Position numbers and translations under genes: made by a program. DNA of 64,000 nucleotides from Streptomyces sp. 1331.2 (lineage in GTDB: Bacteria > Actinomycetota > Actinomycetes > Streptomycetales > Streptomycetaceae): NCBI RefSeq assembly GCF_900199205.1, contig NZ_OBMJ01000001.1, positions 1,116,001-1,180,000 of the forward strand, read 5' to 3'. The notes beneath the pieces are model-generated. The model did no database searches. It was not told the DNA's origin and worked only from the letters and a program-made list of their open reading frames with translations. How positions within the stretch are numbered: position 1 is the first letter of the stretch; each line of letters begins with the position of its first letter. Below, in pieces: positions 46,561 through 55,634 of the stretch.

Positions 46561-47874
46561 GTGCCCCGCCCCGTCCCGTGGTTCTCCCGCCTCGCCGGTC
46601 TGTCTTCGCAGTTCGCCCCGCCATCCGCCGGCCTCGCCGCCGACCGCGCCGTCCCCGGGCTGGCCGGGCTGTCCCGGGCCGCCTGGCACCGGGTCCGGAC
46701 CGATGCCTTCGGCGCCGAGCCCCGGGGCGAGCGGCTGGCCCGGATCCGCCGCTCCCCGCACTTCGCCGACGGCGCCTTCCGCAACCCGGTCCCGACCCGC
46801 CGCCTGGTGTACGAGCGCAGCCCGCTGGAGATCACCCGCGCCCAGCTGACCGGCGACAAGACCCGACGGGTCCCGGCCGCCGCCGTACCGGTGCACCGGC
46901 TGCTCCCGGTCGACCTGGCCACTCCGCCGGACTCCGGGCTGCGGCTGACCTGGCTGGGCCACGCCACCGTGCTCGCCGAGATCGGCGGACGGCGCGTCCT
47001 GCTCGACCCGGTCTGGGGCGACCGCTGCTCCCCGTTCGGCTGGACCGGGCCCAAGCGGCTGCACCCGGTGCCGCTGCCGCTGTCCGAACTCGGGCCGGTG
47101 GACGTCGTGGTGATCTCCCACGACCACTACGACCACCTCGACATGGACACCGTCCGGGCGCTGATCGGGACGGGCGCGGTGTTCGCCGTCCCGCTCGGGG
47201 TCGGGGCGCACCTGGAGCACTGGGGCGCACCGGCCGAGCAGATCGTCGAGCTGGACTGGTGGGAGTCGGCCGAGGTCGCCGGGCTGACCCTGACCGCCAC
47301 CCCGGCCCGCCACTACTGCAGCCGCGGCCCGCGCACCAGCACGCTGTTCCTGTGGGCGTCCTGGGTGGTCGCCGGCGGCGGGCACCGGATCTTCCACAGC
47401 GGGGACACCGGCTACTTCCCCGGCTTCGCCGAGATCGGCCGCCGGCTGGGCCCGTTCGACGCGACGATGGTGCAGGTCGGCGCGTACAGCGACTTCTGGC
47501 CCGAGGTGCACATGACGCCCGAGGAGGGGGTCCGGGCACACCTGGACCTGGGCGGGGAGCTGCTGCTGCCGATCCACTGGTGCACCTTCAACCTCGCACT
47601 GCACCCCTGGGAGGAGCCCGCCGAGCGGGTGGTCGCCGCCGCCCACGCGCTCGGCGCCCGCCTCGCGGTCCCGCGCCCCGGCAAGCCCTTCGAGCCCGCC
47701 GACCCGCCCGCCCTCCGCCTCTGGTGGCGTGCCGTCGCCGGCAATCCGCACGGCATCGAGCCGCCCGCCGACGAGCGGGCGGCGGAAACGGCGGCCGAGG
47801 CGGGGGCTTCGGAGGCCGAGGTGCGCGAACAGATGACAGAGTTCAACGAACAGATTTCAAAGTCTGTTCGTTGA
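46561..47874 (+). CDS. MBL-fold metallo-hydrolase (NAPE-PLD/UlaG-like)
   Basis: 437 residues. The metal motif SHDHYDHLDMDT is near residue 186, after LTWLGHATVLAEIGGRRVLLDP; further ligands are in ARHYCSRG, HSGDTGYFPGF and LPIHWCTF. This pattern fits the NAPE-PLD/UlaG-like branch, phosphodiesterases or lactonases on lipids or small molecules. GTG 46561 follows GGAGGAGCC. The last 15 residues (EQMTEFNEQISKSVR) are encoded by the heptad repeat and are not part of the family fold. Confidence 0.86.
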   Translation: MPRPVPWFSRLAGLSSQFAPPSAGLAADRAVPGLAGLSRAAWHRVRTDAFGAEPRGERLARIRRSPHFADGAFRNPVPTRRLVYERSPLEITRAQLTGDKTRRVPAAAVPVHRLLPVDLATPPDSGLRLTWLGHATVLAEIGGRRVLLDPVWGDRCSPFGWTGPKRLHPVPLPLSELGPVDVVVISHDHYDHLDMDTVRALIGTGAVFAVPLGVGAHLEHWGAPAEQIVELDWWESAEVAGLTLTATPARHYCSRGPRTSTLFLWASWVVAGGGHRIFHSGDTGYFPGFAEIGRRLGPFDATMVQVGAYSDFWPEVHMTPEEGVRAHLDLGGELLLPIHWCTFNLALHPWEEPAERVVAAAHALGARLAVPRPGKPFEPADPPALRLWWRAVAGNPHGIEPPADERAAETAAEAGASEAEVREQMTEFNEQISKSVR

Positions 47875-47924
47875 AATCTGTTCGCTGAAAGTTGTCCGCT
47901 GAAAGTTGTTCGCTGAACTCCGTT
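47828..47924. repeat. Heptad inverted repeat, copy E
   Basis: Left units AACAGAT, GACAGAG, TTCAACG, AACAGAT lead to centre TTCAAA (47856-47861). The right units are GTCTGTT, CGTTGAA, ATCTGTT, CGCTGAA, AGTTGTC, CGCTGAA, AGTTGTT, CGCTGAA, CTCCGTT. The outer right arm alternates two heptads, giving a 14-bp period. It lies between convergent genes and covers the last codons of the metallo-hydrolase. Confidence 0.87.
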
Positions 47925-47972
47925 CACCCGACCGGCAGCGCCGGCGAAGGCGCCGACCCCCCGCCGCGCCGC

Positions 47973-50804
47973 TCAGCCCGCGAGGACGTCCCGCAGCGCC
48001 CGGGCCTCCTTGACCACTCGGCTCGACCCGCCCCTCGCCGCCGTCGCCGTCACCTCGGCCACCGGGCCGCGGGCGCCGCTGCGCCGGGCGCAGTCGGCGG
48101 CGAGGGCGAGCAGGTCACCGAGCCCTCGTACGGGCTGCTCGGCCGCGCCCAGCAGGCCGGGCAGCGCCGCCCCGAGGACCGACCACACCGTGGCGTATGC
48201 ACCCGTCCCCGCCGCCGGCGTGAGCGCCGACGCCAGCCGGGTGGGCTTGACCGTGCCGCAGGCCGCCAGCTCGCCCAGCTCGCGGCCGAGCAGTCCGCCG
48301 TCCAGGTCGCCGCGCGCGGCGAGCACCAGCAGGGCGTCCACGGCCGCCGTACGGTCCTCGGTGTGCCGGGCGCCGAGGCCGTACGCCACCACCAGGTGCA
48401 CCGCGAGCCCGGCCGGGCCGCCGGCCTCGGCGAGGACGGGCAGCATCCGCCCGACGCCGCGCTCGTCCCGGTCGGCGCCGGCCGCGACGTGGTCGAGCCA
48501 GCGGGCGGCCAGCTCCTCCCGGTGCCAGGGCAGCATCGCGGCCCAGTGCACGGAGGGCCACCACGGCCAGGCGCCCACCTTCCGGACCCGGGCCATGCTC
48601 GGCTCGGTGCCCTCCAGTAGCGCCCGGAACTCGGGCCCGAGCCGTTCGCCGTCCGGGCCCTCGGGCCCTGCGCCGATGCCCGGCTGGGCGACGGCGACCC
48701 GCCGGACGTCCTCCCACCACCGCTTCCCGTAGTGGTGACCGTGCCGCGAGCCCCGGCCGGGCGCGAACAGCACCCGCTCGGACGGCTGGCCGGACAGGCC
48801 TCCGGTGCGCAGCCAGTGCGCGACCCACCGGCCAGCCGGCGATCCCAGCGCCTCGGCGGCCCGCAACGTCTCGCTGTCCCGCAAGGCCCCGGCACTCGCG
48901 CCCGCCCTCGCACCCGCCCTCGCACCCGCACCCGCACCCGCACCCGGGCCGACCCGCAGCAGGGCCGCGCAGAGGTCGGCCCTGCCCGGCGTCACACCCG
49001 CCTTCTCGTACCCGGCGAGGCGTTCGACCAGCACACCCGCGTCCAGCGCGCCGCTGCTGTCGGTCGGCGTGGCCAGCAGGTAGGGCGGCCGGTCGGCGGT
49101 CACCTGCCAGGCGGCCTCCTCCATCCGGGCGGCGAGGACGGTGCCGTGGACGGTGTTGTCGCCGCCGCGCAGCCGGGAGTGACCCTTGTTCCCGAGGGAG
49201 CCCCAGAGCTGCTGCGGCGGAGTCTCGCCCGCCACGGCCGCGACGACGTAGAGGATGTCCCGGGGCTCGCAGTCGTGCCAGCGGCCGACGCCGTTCCACG
49301 GGTGCACCCGGCGGACCGGCTGCAGCGCCTCGACCAGCGCCGCGCGGTCCAGGTGGGCCTGCCGGACCAGGCCGTCCAGCACCCGTTCGAAGACGGCGAC
49401 CTCCGGCTCCTCGACGGCGAGCAGGGCGGACAGCTCCATCGCCAGTTCGGCCGCCGAGGCGATCGGGGCACCCAGCGGGCGCGGCGCGGGGGCGGGCGGC
49501 AGGGTGTCGTCCCACCCGGTGTCCGGACCGTCGTCGTCCCCACCACCGACCGGCGCGCCGAACAGCTCCCCGGCCCGGCGGTGGTGAACCGGGTTCAGCG
49601 CCTCGGCCGCCAACCGCAGCCCGGGCAGCACCGCCTCCCCCGCCGCCTTCAGGTGACGGGCCACCACGTTGAGCGCCCGCTCCTGGACGCCCGGGTCCGC
49701 GGACCCGAAGGCCTGGGCCGCCGCGAGCACCACCGGCCCGGAGCGCTCGGGCGCGCGCCGGGCGGCCCGCTCCAGCCAGCCCAGTTGGGCGCGCACCAGC
49801 TTCTTCTCGGCGCGGAACAGCACCACCGCCGAGGCCTCGGCCAGCAGCTCGGGTTCGACCAGCCCGGCCTCGTCCAGCTCCGCGAGCACCCCCTGGGCGT
49901 GCCCGGCGATCACCGACAGGCCGTCCAGCAGCGCCACCACGTCCCGCGCGCGGGCCGCGTACTCCTCGGGCGTCGGGGCGAGCGCCCGCAGCACCTCCAG
50001 GAAGGCCCGCTGGTCGGCGGGCTTGCCGCCGCGCAGCAGCCGGGCCAGGCAGCAGTCGGTCACCGTCGCCCGGTCCACCACCCCGGCCGCGGCCAGCCCG
50101 GCGACGGCCTCCGGCCAGGCGTCCCCGGGGCGGGGGCCGAACCGCCAGGTCAACAGCCCACCGATGTCGGCGAGTTCGAACACCCGGGGCAGCAGCACCG
50201 GGGTGAACGAGTCGGCCCGCAGCTGGTCCAGGAGGGTCGGCTGGGGGCCTCCGCCGCTGCGCAGCCGGTCCATCCACCCGCGGACGAAGGCCTCGGTCTG
50301 CGGCACCTCGCAGCCGGTGCGCCGCACCACGGCCTCGATCATCGGGTAGTACGACCACCCCCAGCGCGGTGCAGGCCGGGCGGCGAGCCGGGTGGCCACC
50401 TCGACCTGCCACTCCACCGGCTGCGCCTCGACGAGCCGGGCCAGCGCGGGCTGCTGCGCCCAGTCGCGGACGGCGAAGTCCCGGCCACCGAGCCAGGTGG
50501 CGGCGCCGGCCGGGCCCGCGTGACAGCCGGCCCCCGCGAGCAGCAGCGCACCCCGGGCCGCGATGCCCTCCTTCGACCAGTCCTCGCGCAGCTCCTTGCG
50601 CAGCGCCTTGAGCGCGGGCAGGCAGGCCCGCCGCTGCCCGTGGTCCAAGTCGGCCACCAGCGCCGGTATCTGCGGCACCCGGCCCTCCCGGACGGCCGCC
50701 AGCAGCGCCTCGACCCCTGCGGCCTCCCGCGCCCCCGCCGCGACCACCCCCGCCACCGCCTCCGCCGCCTCCGTCGCCGCCGTGTCCACCACGCCCCCGC
50801 TCAT
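47973..50804 (-). CDS. Large HEAT-like protein partner of the SWIM zinc-finger protein
   Basis: 943 residues, cytoplasmic, almost entirely helical and Leu/Ala-rich (for example GVEALLAAVREGRVPQIPALV, LARLVEAQPVEWQVEVATRL), as expected for HEAT-like solenoids of the DUF6493-type family. No catalytic motif is visible. Its ATG overlaps the stop of the SWIM gene (ATGA), so the two are translationally coupled and probably form one complex. The function of this pair in actinomycetes is unknown to me. The 3' end meets the convergent metallo-hydrolase gene. Confidence 0.75.
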   Translation of the reverse strand: MSGGVVDTAATEAAEAVAGVVAAGAREAAGVEALLAAVREGRVPQIPALVADLDHGQRRACLPALKALRKELREDWSKEGIAARGALLLAGAGCHAGPAGAATWLGGRDFAVRDWAQQPALARLVEAQPVEWQVEVATRLAARPAPRWGWSYYPMIEAVVRRTGCEVPQTEAFVRGWMDRLRSGGGPQPTLLDQLRADSFTPVLLPRVFELADIGGLLTWRFGPRPGDAWPEAVAGLAAAGVVDRATVTDCCLARLLRGGKPADQRAFLEVLRALAPTPEEYAARARDVVALLDGLSVIAGHAQGVLAELDEAGLVEPELLAEASAVVLFRAEKKLVRAQLGWLERAARRAPERSGPVVLAAAQAFGSADPGVQERALNVVARHLKAAGEAVLPGLRLAAEALNPVHHRRAGELFGAPVGGGDDDGPDTGWDDTLPPAPAPRPLGAPIASAAELAMELSALLAVEEPEVAVFERVLDGLVRQAHLDRAALVEALQPVRRVHPWNGVGRWHDCEPRDILYVVAAVAGETPPQQLWGSLGNKGHSRLRGGDNTVHGTVLAARMEEAAWQVTADRPPYLLATPTDSSGALDAGVLVERLAGYEKAGVTPGRADLCAALLRVGPGAGAGAGARAGARAGASAGALRDSETLRAAEALGSPAGRWVAHWLRTGGLSGQPSERVLFAPGRGSRHGHHYGKRWWEDVRRVAVAQPGIGAGPEGPDGERLGPEFRALLEGTEPSMARVRKVGAWPWWPSVHWAAMLPWHREELAARWLDHVAAGADRDERGVGRMLPVLAEAGGPAGLAVHLVVAYGLGARHTEDRTAAVDALLVLAARGDLDGGLLGRELGELAACGTVKPTRLASALTPAAGTGAYATVWSVLGAALPGLLGAAEQPVRGLGDLLALAADCARRSGARGPVAEVTATAARGGSSRVVKEARALRDVLAG

Positions 50805-52180
50805 CCCCGAACCGCCTTCGCCCCGCCCCGCCCCGACTCCCGCACCATCCCGACCGCCAGCGCGTGCTTGCACGGCCCGCGCCCGCCGCGGTACTTGGCC
50901 CACCACAGGCAGGTGCAGCTCATCCGCCCCGCGGCGTCCGTGCGCACCCGCTGGATGTGGTCGTCCACCGTGACGACGGCCGTCGCACCGCCCTCCTCCA
51001 GCCGCACCGCGCCCGCCTCGACCAGCGTCCGGGCCGCCCGCAGCCGCGGGTTGGCCGCCTCGGCCCGCCCGGCGTCGTACGGCAGCTGACGGTGGAAGTA
51101 CGCGGCCTCGGCGGTGTCGTAGCCGATCTGCCCGGCGGTGCCGAGCCGGGTCAGCGCGGCGCGGACCCGCTCGGGGCTCAGGCCGGACTGCTCGGCGAGG
51201 TCCCCGACCTCGATCCGCGGCTCCCAGGCGAGCAGCACCGACACCAGCTCGGCGTCCTGCTCGGCCGTGCCGGTGGCGAGCGCGTCGAGCACCCCGCCCT
51301 CGCCGGAGAAGCCCCGGGAGGCGTCGGGCGACAGGGTGAGGGTGAGTCGCATCCCCGGCAGCACCGCCTCCCAGGCGGAGGCGGTCGGCTCCCCGGCGGA
51401 CAGCGGCCCGTACGCCCGCAGGGCGAGCGCGTGCCGCAGCACCCGCTGCAGGGCGGCCAGCCGCTCCGGCCCGGGCAGGCAGACCGCGCCGGGCACCGGA
51501 CGGGTGGTCGGCCGCAGCGTCCGCCCGGCCGGAACGACCCAGCCGGCGCTGCCGCGCCCGCCGCGCGGCAGCGACCGCAGGAAGCGGACCGCCTCGGCGG
51601 CGGGCAGCTCGGCGCGCAGCTCGAAGCCGGCCGCCACGACCTGGGTCTCGGCGAAGCCGCGCAGCCAGCGCTCCGGCAGCGGGACCTTCTTCTCCACCAG
51701 CGGGCCGTCGAAGGTGGTGACCTCCAGCGCGTCCGGCCCGACCGCGAGGTGCAGCGGGTCGGTCGGGCCGATCCTGGTCAGCGCCTCGCGCAGGGGGTTG
51801 TTGACGTCCACGTTGGTGGTGCCGTGGCCGATCTCGTCGCCGTCGAGCCCGGCGCCCAGCACGTCCAGCCGGGCGTAGACGCCGCAGCAGCCGGAGAAGG
51901 ACTCGAAGCGCAGCCGGTCCCCGTTCGCGGTGACCACCGGGTCGAGCGAGGCGCGCAGCCTCGGCTGGAAGTAGCGCGCGGCGGCGACGTCCGCGACGGC
52001 CAGCAGCGCGGCGGCGGCCGGCGCCGGATCGGCCAGGAAGCCCGCGAAGAAGCGCGGGTTGGCGACGGCGCCGAGCGGGGTGGCGCCCCCGGAGGTGGCC
52101 AGGTCGAGGCGCCGGCCGTCGGCGCCGTCCAGGACGGCCGACGGGCGCAGATAGGCGTACGCGTGTGCGGATTGCGTCAT
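50801..52180 (-). CDS. SWIM zinc-finger protein
   Basis: A 459-residue protein. A C-terminal SWIM motif (CTCLWWAKYRGGRGPCKHAL, about residues 421-440) supplies CxC...CxH zinc ligands and suggests nucleic-acid or protein binding. The preceding region contains a winged-helix-like stretch (IEVGDLAEQSGLSPERVRAAL). ATG 52180 lies seven bases after a TAGCGT -10-like box, so it may be leaderless; GTG 52189 is the alternative. It leads the coupled gene pair. Confidence 0.82.
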   Translation of the reverse strand: MTQSAHAYAYLRPSAVLDGADGRRLDLATSGGATPLGAVANPRFFAGFLADPAPAAAALLAVADVAAARYFQPRLRASLDPVVTANGDRLRFESFSGCCGVYARLDVLGAGLDGDEIGHGTTNVDVNNPLREALTRIGPTDPLHLAVGPDALEVTTFDGPLVEKKVPLPERWLRGFAETQVVAAGFELRAELPAAEAVRFLRSLPRGGRGSAGWVVPAGRTLRPTTRPVPGAVCLPGPERLAALQRVLRHALALRAYGPLSAGEPTASAWEAVLPGMRLTLTLSPDASRGFSGEGGVLDALATGTAEQDAELVSVLLAWEPRIEVGDLAEQSGLSPERVRAALTRLGTAGQIGYDTAEAAYFHRQLPYDAGRAEAANPRLRAARTLVEAGAVRLEEGGATAVVTVDDHIQRVRTDAAGRMSCTCLWWAKYRGGRGPCKHALAVGMVRESGRGGAKAVRG

Positions 52181-52207
52181 GCCGAGCACGCTAGGTGAGG
52201 GGTCTGA

Positions 52208-52233
52208 CAGTCCATCGGGCCGCTACTGGACTG
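52208..52233. promoter_or_regulatory. Inverted repeat in the SWIM/thioesterase intergenic region
   Basis: CAGTCCA at 52208-52214 and TGGACTG at 52227-52233 form a perfect 7-bp inverted repeat with a 12-base spacer between the two divergent genes. It could be an operator for either; no regulator can be assigned. Confidence 0.45.
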
Positions 52234-52349
52234 AAACGTGTTCTACAGATCGCCGACAGAGCGACCAGGGGCCGCACACAGCCCGCCCCGCCCCCTGGGC
52301 GTTACCCACGTCACACCACGACACGGTTGGCTTCTGCCACTATTGCCCC

Positions 52350-53261
52350 GTGACCGACCTGACCGAACCGCACGTCCGGGCCGCCCAGCCGACCGCCCGG
52401 CCGACCGCCCCGTTCGCCGATCTGCTGGCGCTGGAGCAGCTGGACGAGAACACGTTCCGGGGCTTCTGCCACGCCGGCGCCCCGATGCGCACCTTCGGCG
52501 GCCACGTCGCCGCGCAGGCCCTCGTCGCCGCCGGGCGCACCGTCGAGGACCGGCGCCCGGTGCACTCGATGCACGGCTACTTCCTGCTCCCGGGCACCCC
52601 GGCCCGGCCGATCGACTACCTGGTCGAGCGGGTGCGCGAGGGCGTCTCCTACACCACCCGCCGGGTGACGGCCGTCCAGGATCGGAACGAGATCTTCTCG
52701 CTGACCGCCTCCTTCAAGCACCCCGAGCCGGCCGCCGACCGCCGCCGCGGGATGCCGCCGCTGCCCGACCCGGAGTCCCTGCCGGACGCCGTCGCCCACG
52801 CGCCCGCCGAGGTCCGCAGGATGGTCGCGGCGACCGGCGGCTTCCAGGACCTCGACGTCCGCTTCGTCCCTCCGGGTGCCCCGGGCGTGCCGCCGGCCGC
52901 GCCCGGGCTGCTCCAGCAGTTCGTCTGGATGCGCACCGCCTCCCGGCTGCCGGACGGCGACCCGCTGCTGCACGCCGGCGCGCTCGCCTACCTCTCCGAC
53001 CTCACCCTGGCCGCCACCGCCGGGCTGGACGAGCAGCAGAACTTCTTCCAGCGCACCGAGCCGCCGACCCTGCTGATGGCCTCGCTGGACCACGCGATGT
53101 GGTTCCACCGCCCGTTCCGGGCCGACGAGTGGCTGCTGTTCGCCCAGCGCAGCCCGTCCGCCTCGGACGGCCGGGGCCTGGCGCTCGGCGAGTTCTACGA
53201 CCGGGACGGCCTCCTGGTCGCCTCCGCCGTCCAGGAGGCCCTGATCCGCCGCCAGCCGTAG
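52350..53261 (+). CDS. tesB: Acyl-CoA thioesterase II
   Basis: A 303-residue double hot-dog enzyme releasing fatty acids from acyl-CoA. Motifs: FGGHVAAQALVAAGRTV, VHSMHGYFLLPGTPARPIDYLVERVREG region, and SLDHAMWFHRPFRADEWLLF with catalytic Asp. GTG 52350 lies six bases after a CACTAT box and lacks a ribosome site, so it may be leaderless. A terminator and a TetR gene follow. Confidence 0.92.
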   Translation: MTDLTEPHVRAAQPTARPTAPFADLLALEQLDENTFRGFCHAGAPMRTFGGHVAAQALVAAGRTVEDRRPVHSMHGYFLLPGTPARPIDYLVERVREGVSYTTRRVTAVQDRNEIFSLTASFKHPEPAADRRRGMPPLPDPESLPDAVAHAPAEVRRMVAATGGFQDLDVRFVPPGAPGVPPAAPGLLQQFVWMRTASRLPDGDPLLHAGALAYLSDLTLAATAGLDEQQNFFQRTEPPTLLMASLDHAMWFHRPFRADEWLLFAQRSPSASDGRGLALGEFYDRDGLLVASAVQEALIRRQP

Positions 53262-53330
53262 CACCCGACCCGACGCCCGACCGGCACCCGACCGGTATCC
53301 GACCGCCGCCCGGCCCGCCCCGGCACCCCG

Positions 53331-53354
53331 CCGGGAGGACCGGTGACCTCCCGG
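53331..53354 (+). terminator. Terminator after tesB
   Basis: CCGGGAGG (53331-53338), an 8-base loop and CCTCCCGG (53347-53354) form a perfect stem 70 bases past the stop. Before it lie short CACCCGACCGG-like repeats. Confidence 0.7.
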
Positions 53355-53417
53355 CGAACGGAAGGGGGCCGGTCGGCGTCATACTCCTGAGCGGCCCCGC
53401 CCCGTATCATGGTGCGG

Positions 53418-54068
53418 GTGACCAAGGTTGACCTGTCACCACGGCCGGTGGAGGCGATGTCTCCGCGTCAGCTCGAACGCCGCGAATCCCTGATCGCGGC
53501 CGCGCTCGCCCTGGTGAACGAGATCGGCGTCGAGCGGCTGCAGATGAAGCAGGTTTGCGAGCGGTCCGGAGTCGCCCTGGGGACGGCGTACCGCTACTTC
53601 TCCTCCAAGGACCACCTCCTGGCGGCGGCGATCGCCGAGTGGCACCGCCTGCTGCTGGCCGACCTGGTGGCCGAGTTGCGCGGGCCCAGGGGCGGTGCGG
53701 GGGCCACCGACCGGGCGGTCCGGTTCGTCCGGGGCGGGATGCGGGCCTACCAACGGCAGCCCGAACTCGCCCGGCTGCGGGTGGCCGTGGCCGCCTCCAC
53801 CGACCCCTTCGCCAGCGAGGCGCTACAGGGCATGGCCCGGGCCGACAGTACCGCCCTGCAGGCGGTGACGGCCGAGGTGCCGGCCGCCGCGAGCGACCTG
53901 GTGCGGCACATCGTCGCCCACGCCTGGCAGGGCGAGCTGACCGCCTGGGTGACCGGCCGCACCACGCTCGGAGACGCCCGGCGGCGCCTGGAGGACGTGG
54001 TGCGGCTGGTGCTGACCCCGTACGAGACGCGGTACCCCGCCCCGTACGAGGTCCAGTCCACCGGCTGA
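53418..54068 (+). CDS. TetR-family regulator (KstR-like helix-turn-helix)
   Basis: A 216-residue protein. HTH: RRESLIAAALALVNEIG, LQMKQVCERSGVALGTAYRYF. The HTH resembles regulators of sterol/lipid catabolism (KstR type), which fits a neighbour acting on acyl-CoA, but the assignment is tentative. GTG 53418 lies seven bases after TATCAT, favouring a leaderless start; ATG 53409 overlaps that box. The C-terminal domain has no distinctive motif. Confidence 0.82.
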   Translation: MTKVDLSPRPVEAMSPRQLERRESLIAAALALVNEIGVERLQMKQVCERSGVALGTAYRYFSSKDHLLAAAIAEWHRLLLADLVAELRGPRGGAGATDRAVRFVRGGMRAYQRQPELARLRVAVAASTDPFASEALQGMARADSTALQAVTAEVPAAASDLVRHIVAHAWQGELTAWVTGRTTLGDARRRLEDVVRLVLTPYETRYPAPYEVQSTG

Positions 54069-54146
54069 CCCCGGGCAGGCTCGAAACCGGCGTCACCGAC
54101 CCGGCTCGGACCACCCGTCACCCGAGTCGGATCGGACCACCGCCGC

Positions 54147-54196
54147 CGGGCGGTCTCAGACCACCGTCACCGGGCGGTCTCAGACCACCGTCACCG
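54147..54196. repeat. 24-bp direct duplication at the 3' end of the sulfite-oxidase-like gene
   Basis: A unit containing GGTCTCAGACC plus ACCGTCACCGGGC occurs twice head to tail, with a third partial copy before it. One copy encodes the last codons and stop of the leftward gene; the second lies just behind it. GGTCT/AGACC in each could form a small hairpin. Confidence 0.75.
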
Positions 54197-55322
54197 GGTG
54201 GGCCACCACCGCGCCGAACAGGTAGCCCTCCCGGTTGAACGGCTCCCGCTCGGGCTGGGTGTTGCCCCGGCGGTCGGTCGCCCGGGCGCGCAGCTCGTAC
54301 CTGCCGGGCCGCTCGGGGCGCCAGTCGACGCTCCAACACGCCCAGTCGTCGGCCTGCGCCCCGCCCTGCAGCGCGGCGCGCCGCCAGGTCCGGCCGCCGT
54401 CGGTGCTCACCTCGACCCGGCGCACCGCCGCCGTGCCGGACCACGAGCGTCCGTACAACCGGTGGGCGCGCCCGGCCGCCAGCACCGCGCCCGGCGCCAG
54501 TTCGAAGGCGCTGCGGACCACCTGGGTGGTGAGCGGAGCACCGCCGCCGGGCGGGTGGTCCGGGCCGAACATCCGGTAGAAGTCGGTGTTCCAGGGTGAG
54601 TGGAGCGGGTGGTCGGCCACCTCGATGGCACCGACCCACTTGATCGAGGCGATGCCCACCCAGCCGGGCACCACCAGCCGCAGCGGCGCGCCGTGGTCGG
54701 GGGTCAGCGGCTCCTCGTTCATCTCGTACGCGAGCAGCGCGTCGTCCAGTGCCTTGGCGAGCGGCAGCGGTCGGCGCACCGGGCCGTGGTTGACGCCGTC
54801 CAGCACGTAGTCCGCGTCCAGGCCGACCGGCAGCACGTCGACCGCGTCGCCGGTCAGCCCGGCCGCCCGCAGCACCTCGGCGAGCCGGACGCCCCGCCAG
54901 AGCGCCGAGCCGATCGCGCCGAGCGTCCACGGCGTGCCCGGGACGCACTGGCCCTGCTGACGGCGGAAGTAGTCGCGGCCGTTGCCCGCGCACTCGATCA
55001 CGGCGCTGATCCGGGTCGCGGGCAGCGCCCGGAGGCCGGCCAGATCGAACTCCACCGGCCGCTCGGCCGTCGGCGCGTCGCGCAGGCCGCTGCCGAACAG
55101 CCTCAGCCGCCAGGTGTCCGGGTCGATCAGCGGGGTGCCGGTGTGGTTGCGCACGAAGAACCGTTCCACCGGAACGTGCCGGCCGACAGCCGCCGAACCG
55201 TCGGCGTCGCGCAGGGCCTCCCAGCGCATCTCGGCATTGGTGCCGTGCGGGACGAACCACTCGGCGGGCAGGGGTTTGACGATCCCGCACGGGACGTCGG
55301 CAGACGGAAGCCTTCCGGACAT
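54180..55322 (-). CDS. Sulfite oxidase-like molybdopterin enzyme
   Basis: 380 residues. The molybdenum cysteine is in IECAGNGRDYF near residue 110, HVPVERFFVRNHTGTPLIDPDTW is the entry of the Mo-co domain, and the C-terminal Mo-co dimerisation domain runs from LTTQVVRSAFELAPG onward (GGRTWRRAAL, WSVDWRPERPGRYELRARATD). No haem domain and no Tat signal, so it is probably cytoplasmic. ATG 55322 is preceded by GAGGAGGTG. It may oxidise sulfite or reduce an oxide; the acceptor is not encoded nearby. Confidence 0.88.
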   Translation of the reverse strand: MSGRLPSADVPCGIVKPLPAEWFVPHGTNAEMRWEALRDADGSAAVGRHVPVERFFVRNHTGTPLIDPDTWRLRLFGSGLRDAPTAERPVEFDLAGLRALPATRISAVIECAGNGRDYFRRQQGQCVPGTPWTLGAIGSALWRGVRLAEVLRAAGLTGDAVDVLPVGLDADYVLDGVNHGPVRRPLPLAKALDDALLAYEMNEEPLTPDHGAPLRLVVPGWVGIASIKWVGAIEVADHPLHSPWNTDFYRMFGPDHPPGGGAPLTTQVVRSAFELAPGAVLAAGRAHRLYGRSWSGTAAVRRVEVSTDGGRTWRRAALQGGAQADDWACWSVDWRPERPGRYELRARATDRRGNTQPEREPFNREGYLFGAVVAHPVTVV

Positions 55323-55550
55323 GGGCCTTGGCACCTCCTCGACGGCCGCCGGCCCGGGGCGACACCGGCGCGGCCGACGCGGGCACGGTGAGCGCCCCGG
55401 CGGCGAAGGGCGTCCGTCCGTTGTCCGAACGCCCCTCCGTCGTCCCAGCGTAGGCGCTCCGACGCGCTGCGTGACCACGGCCTCCCGCCGCAGGCCCGCC
55501 TCCGGGCCCATCGCCGAATCGTTTCGGCCGTTCCGTACCGAACCTCTCTC

Positions 55551-55582
55551 TTGACCTTCTCACCGGTGTGAGCACCTACCGT
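55551..55582 (+). promoter_or_regulatory. MerR-type promoter of the hydrolase-merR pair
   Basis: TTGACC (55551-55556) and TACCGT (55577-55582) are separated by 20 bases, longer than normal. The perfect inverted repeat CTCAC, CGGT, GTGAG (55559-55572) sits centrally in that spacer. This is the geometry of promoters activated by MerR proteins, and a MerR gene lies in the operon. The rest of the 312-base gap 55323-55634 shows nothing else I can name. Confidence 0.65.
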
Positions 55583-55634
55583 CCTCGCTGTCGGAGGAAC
55601 CACCGCCCACGAACGCCCACGAAGGAGCACCACC

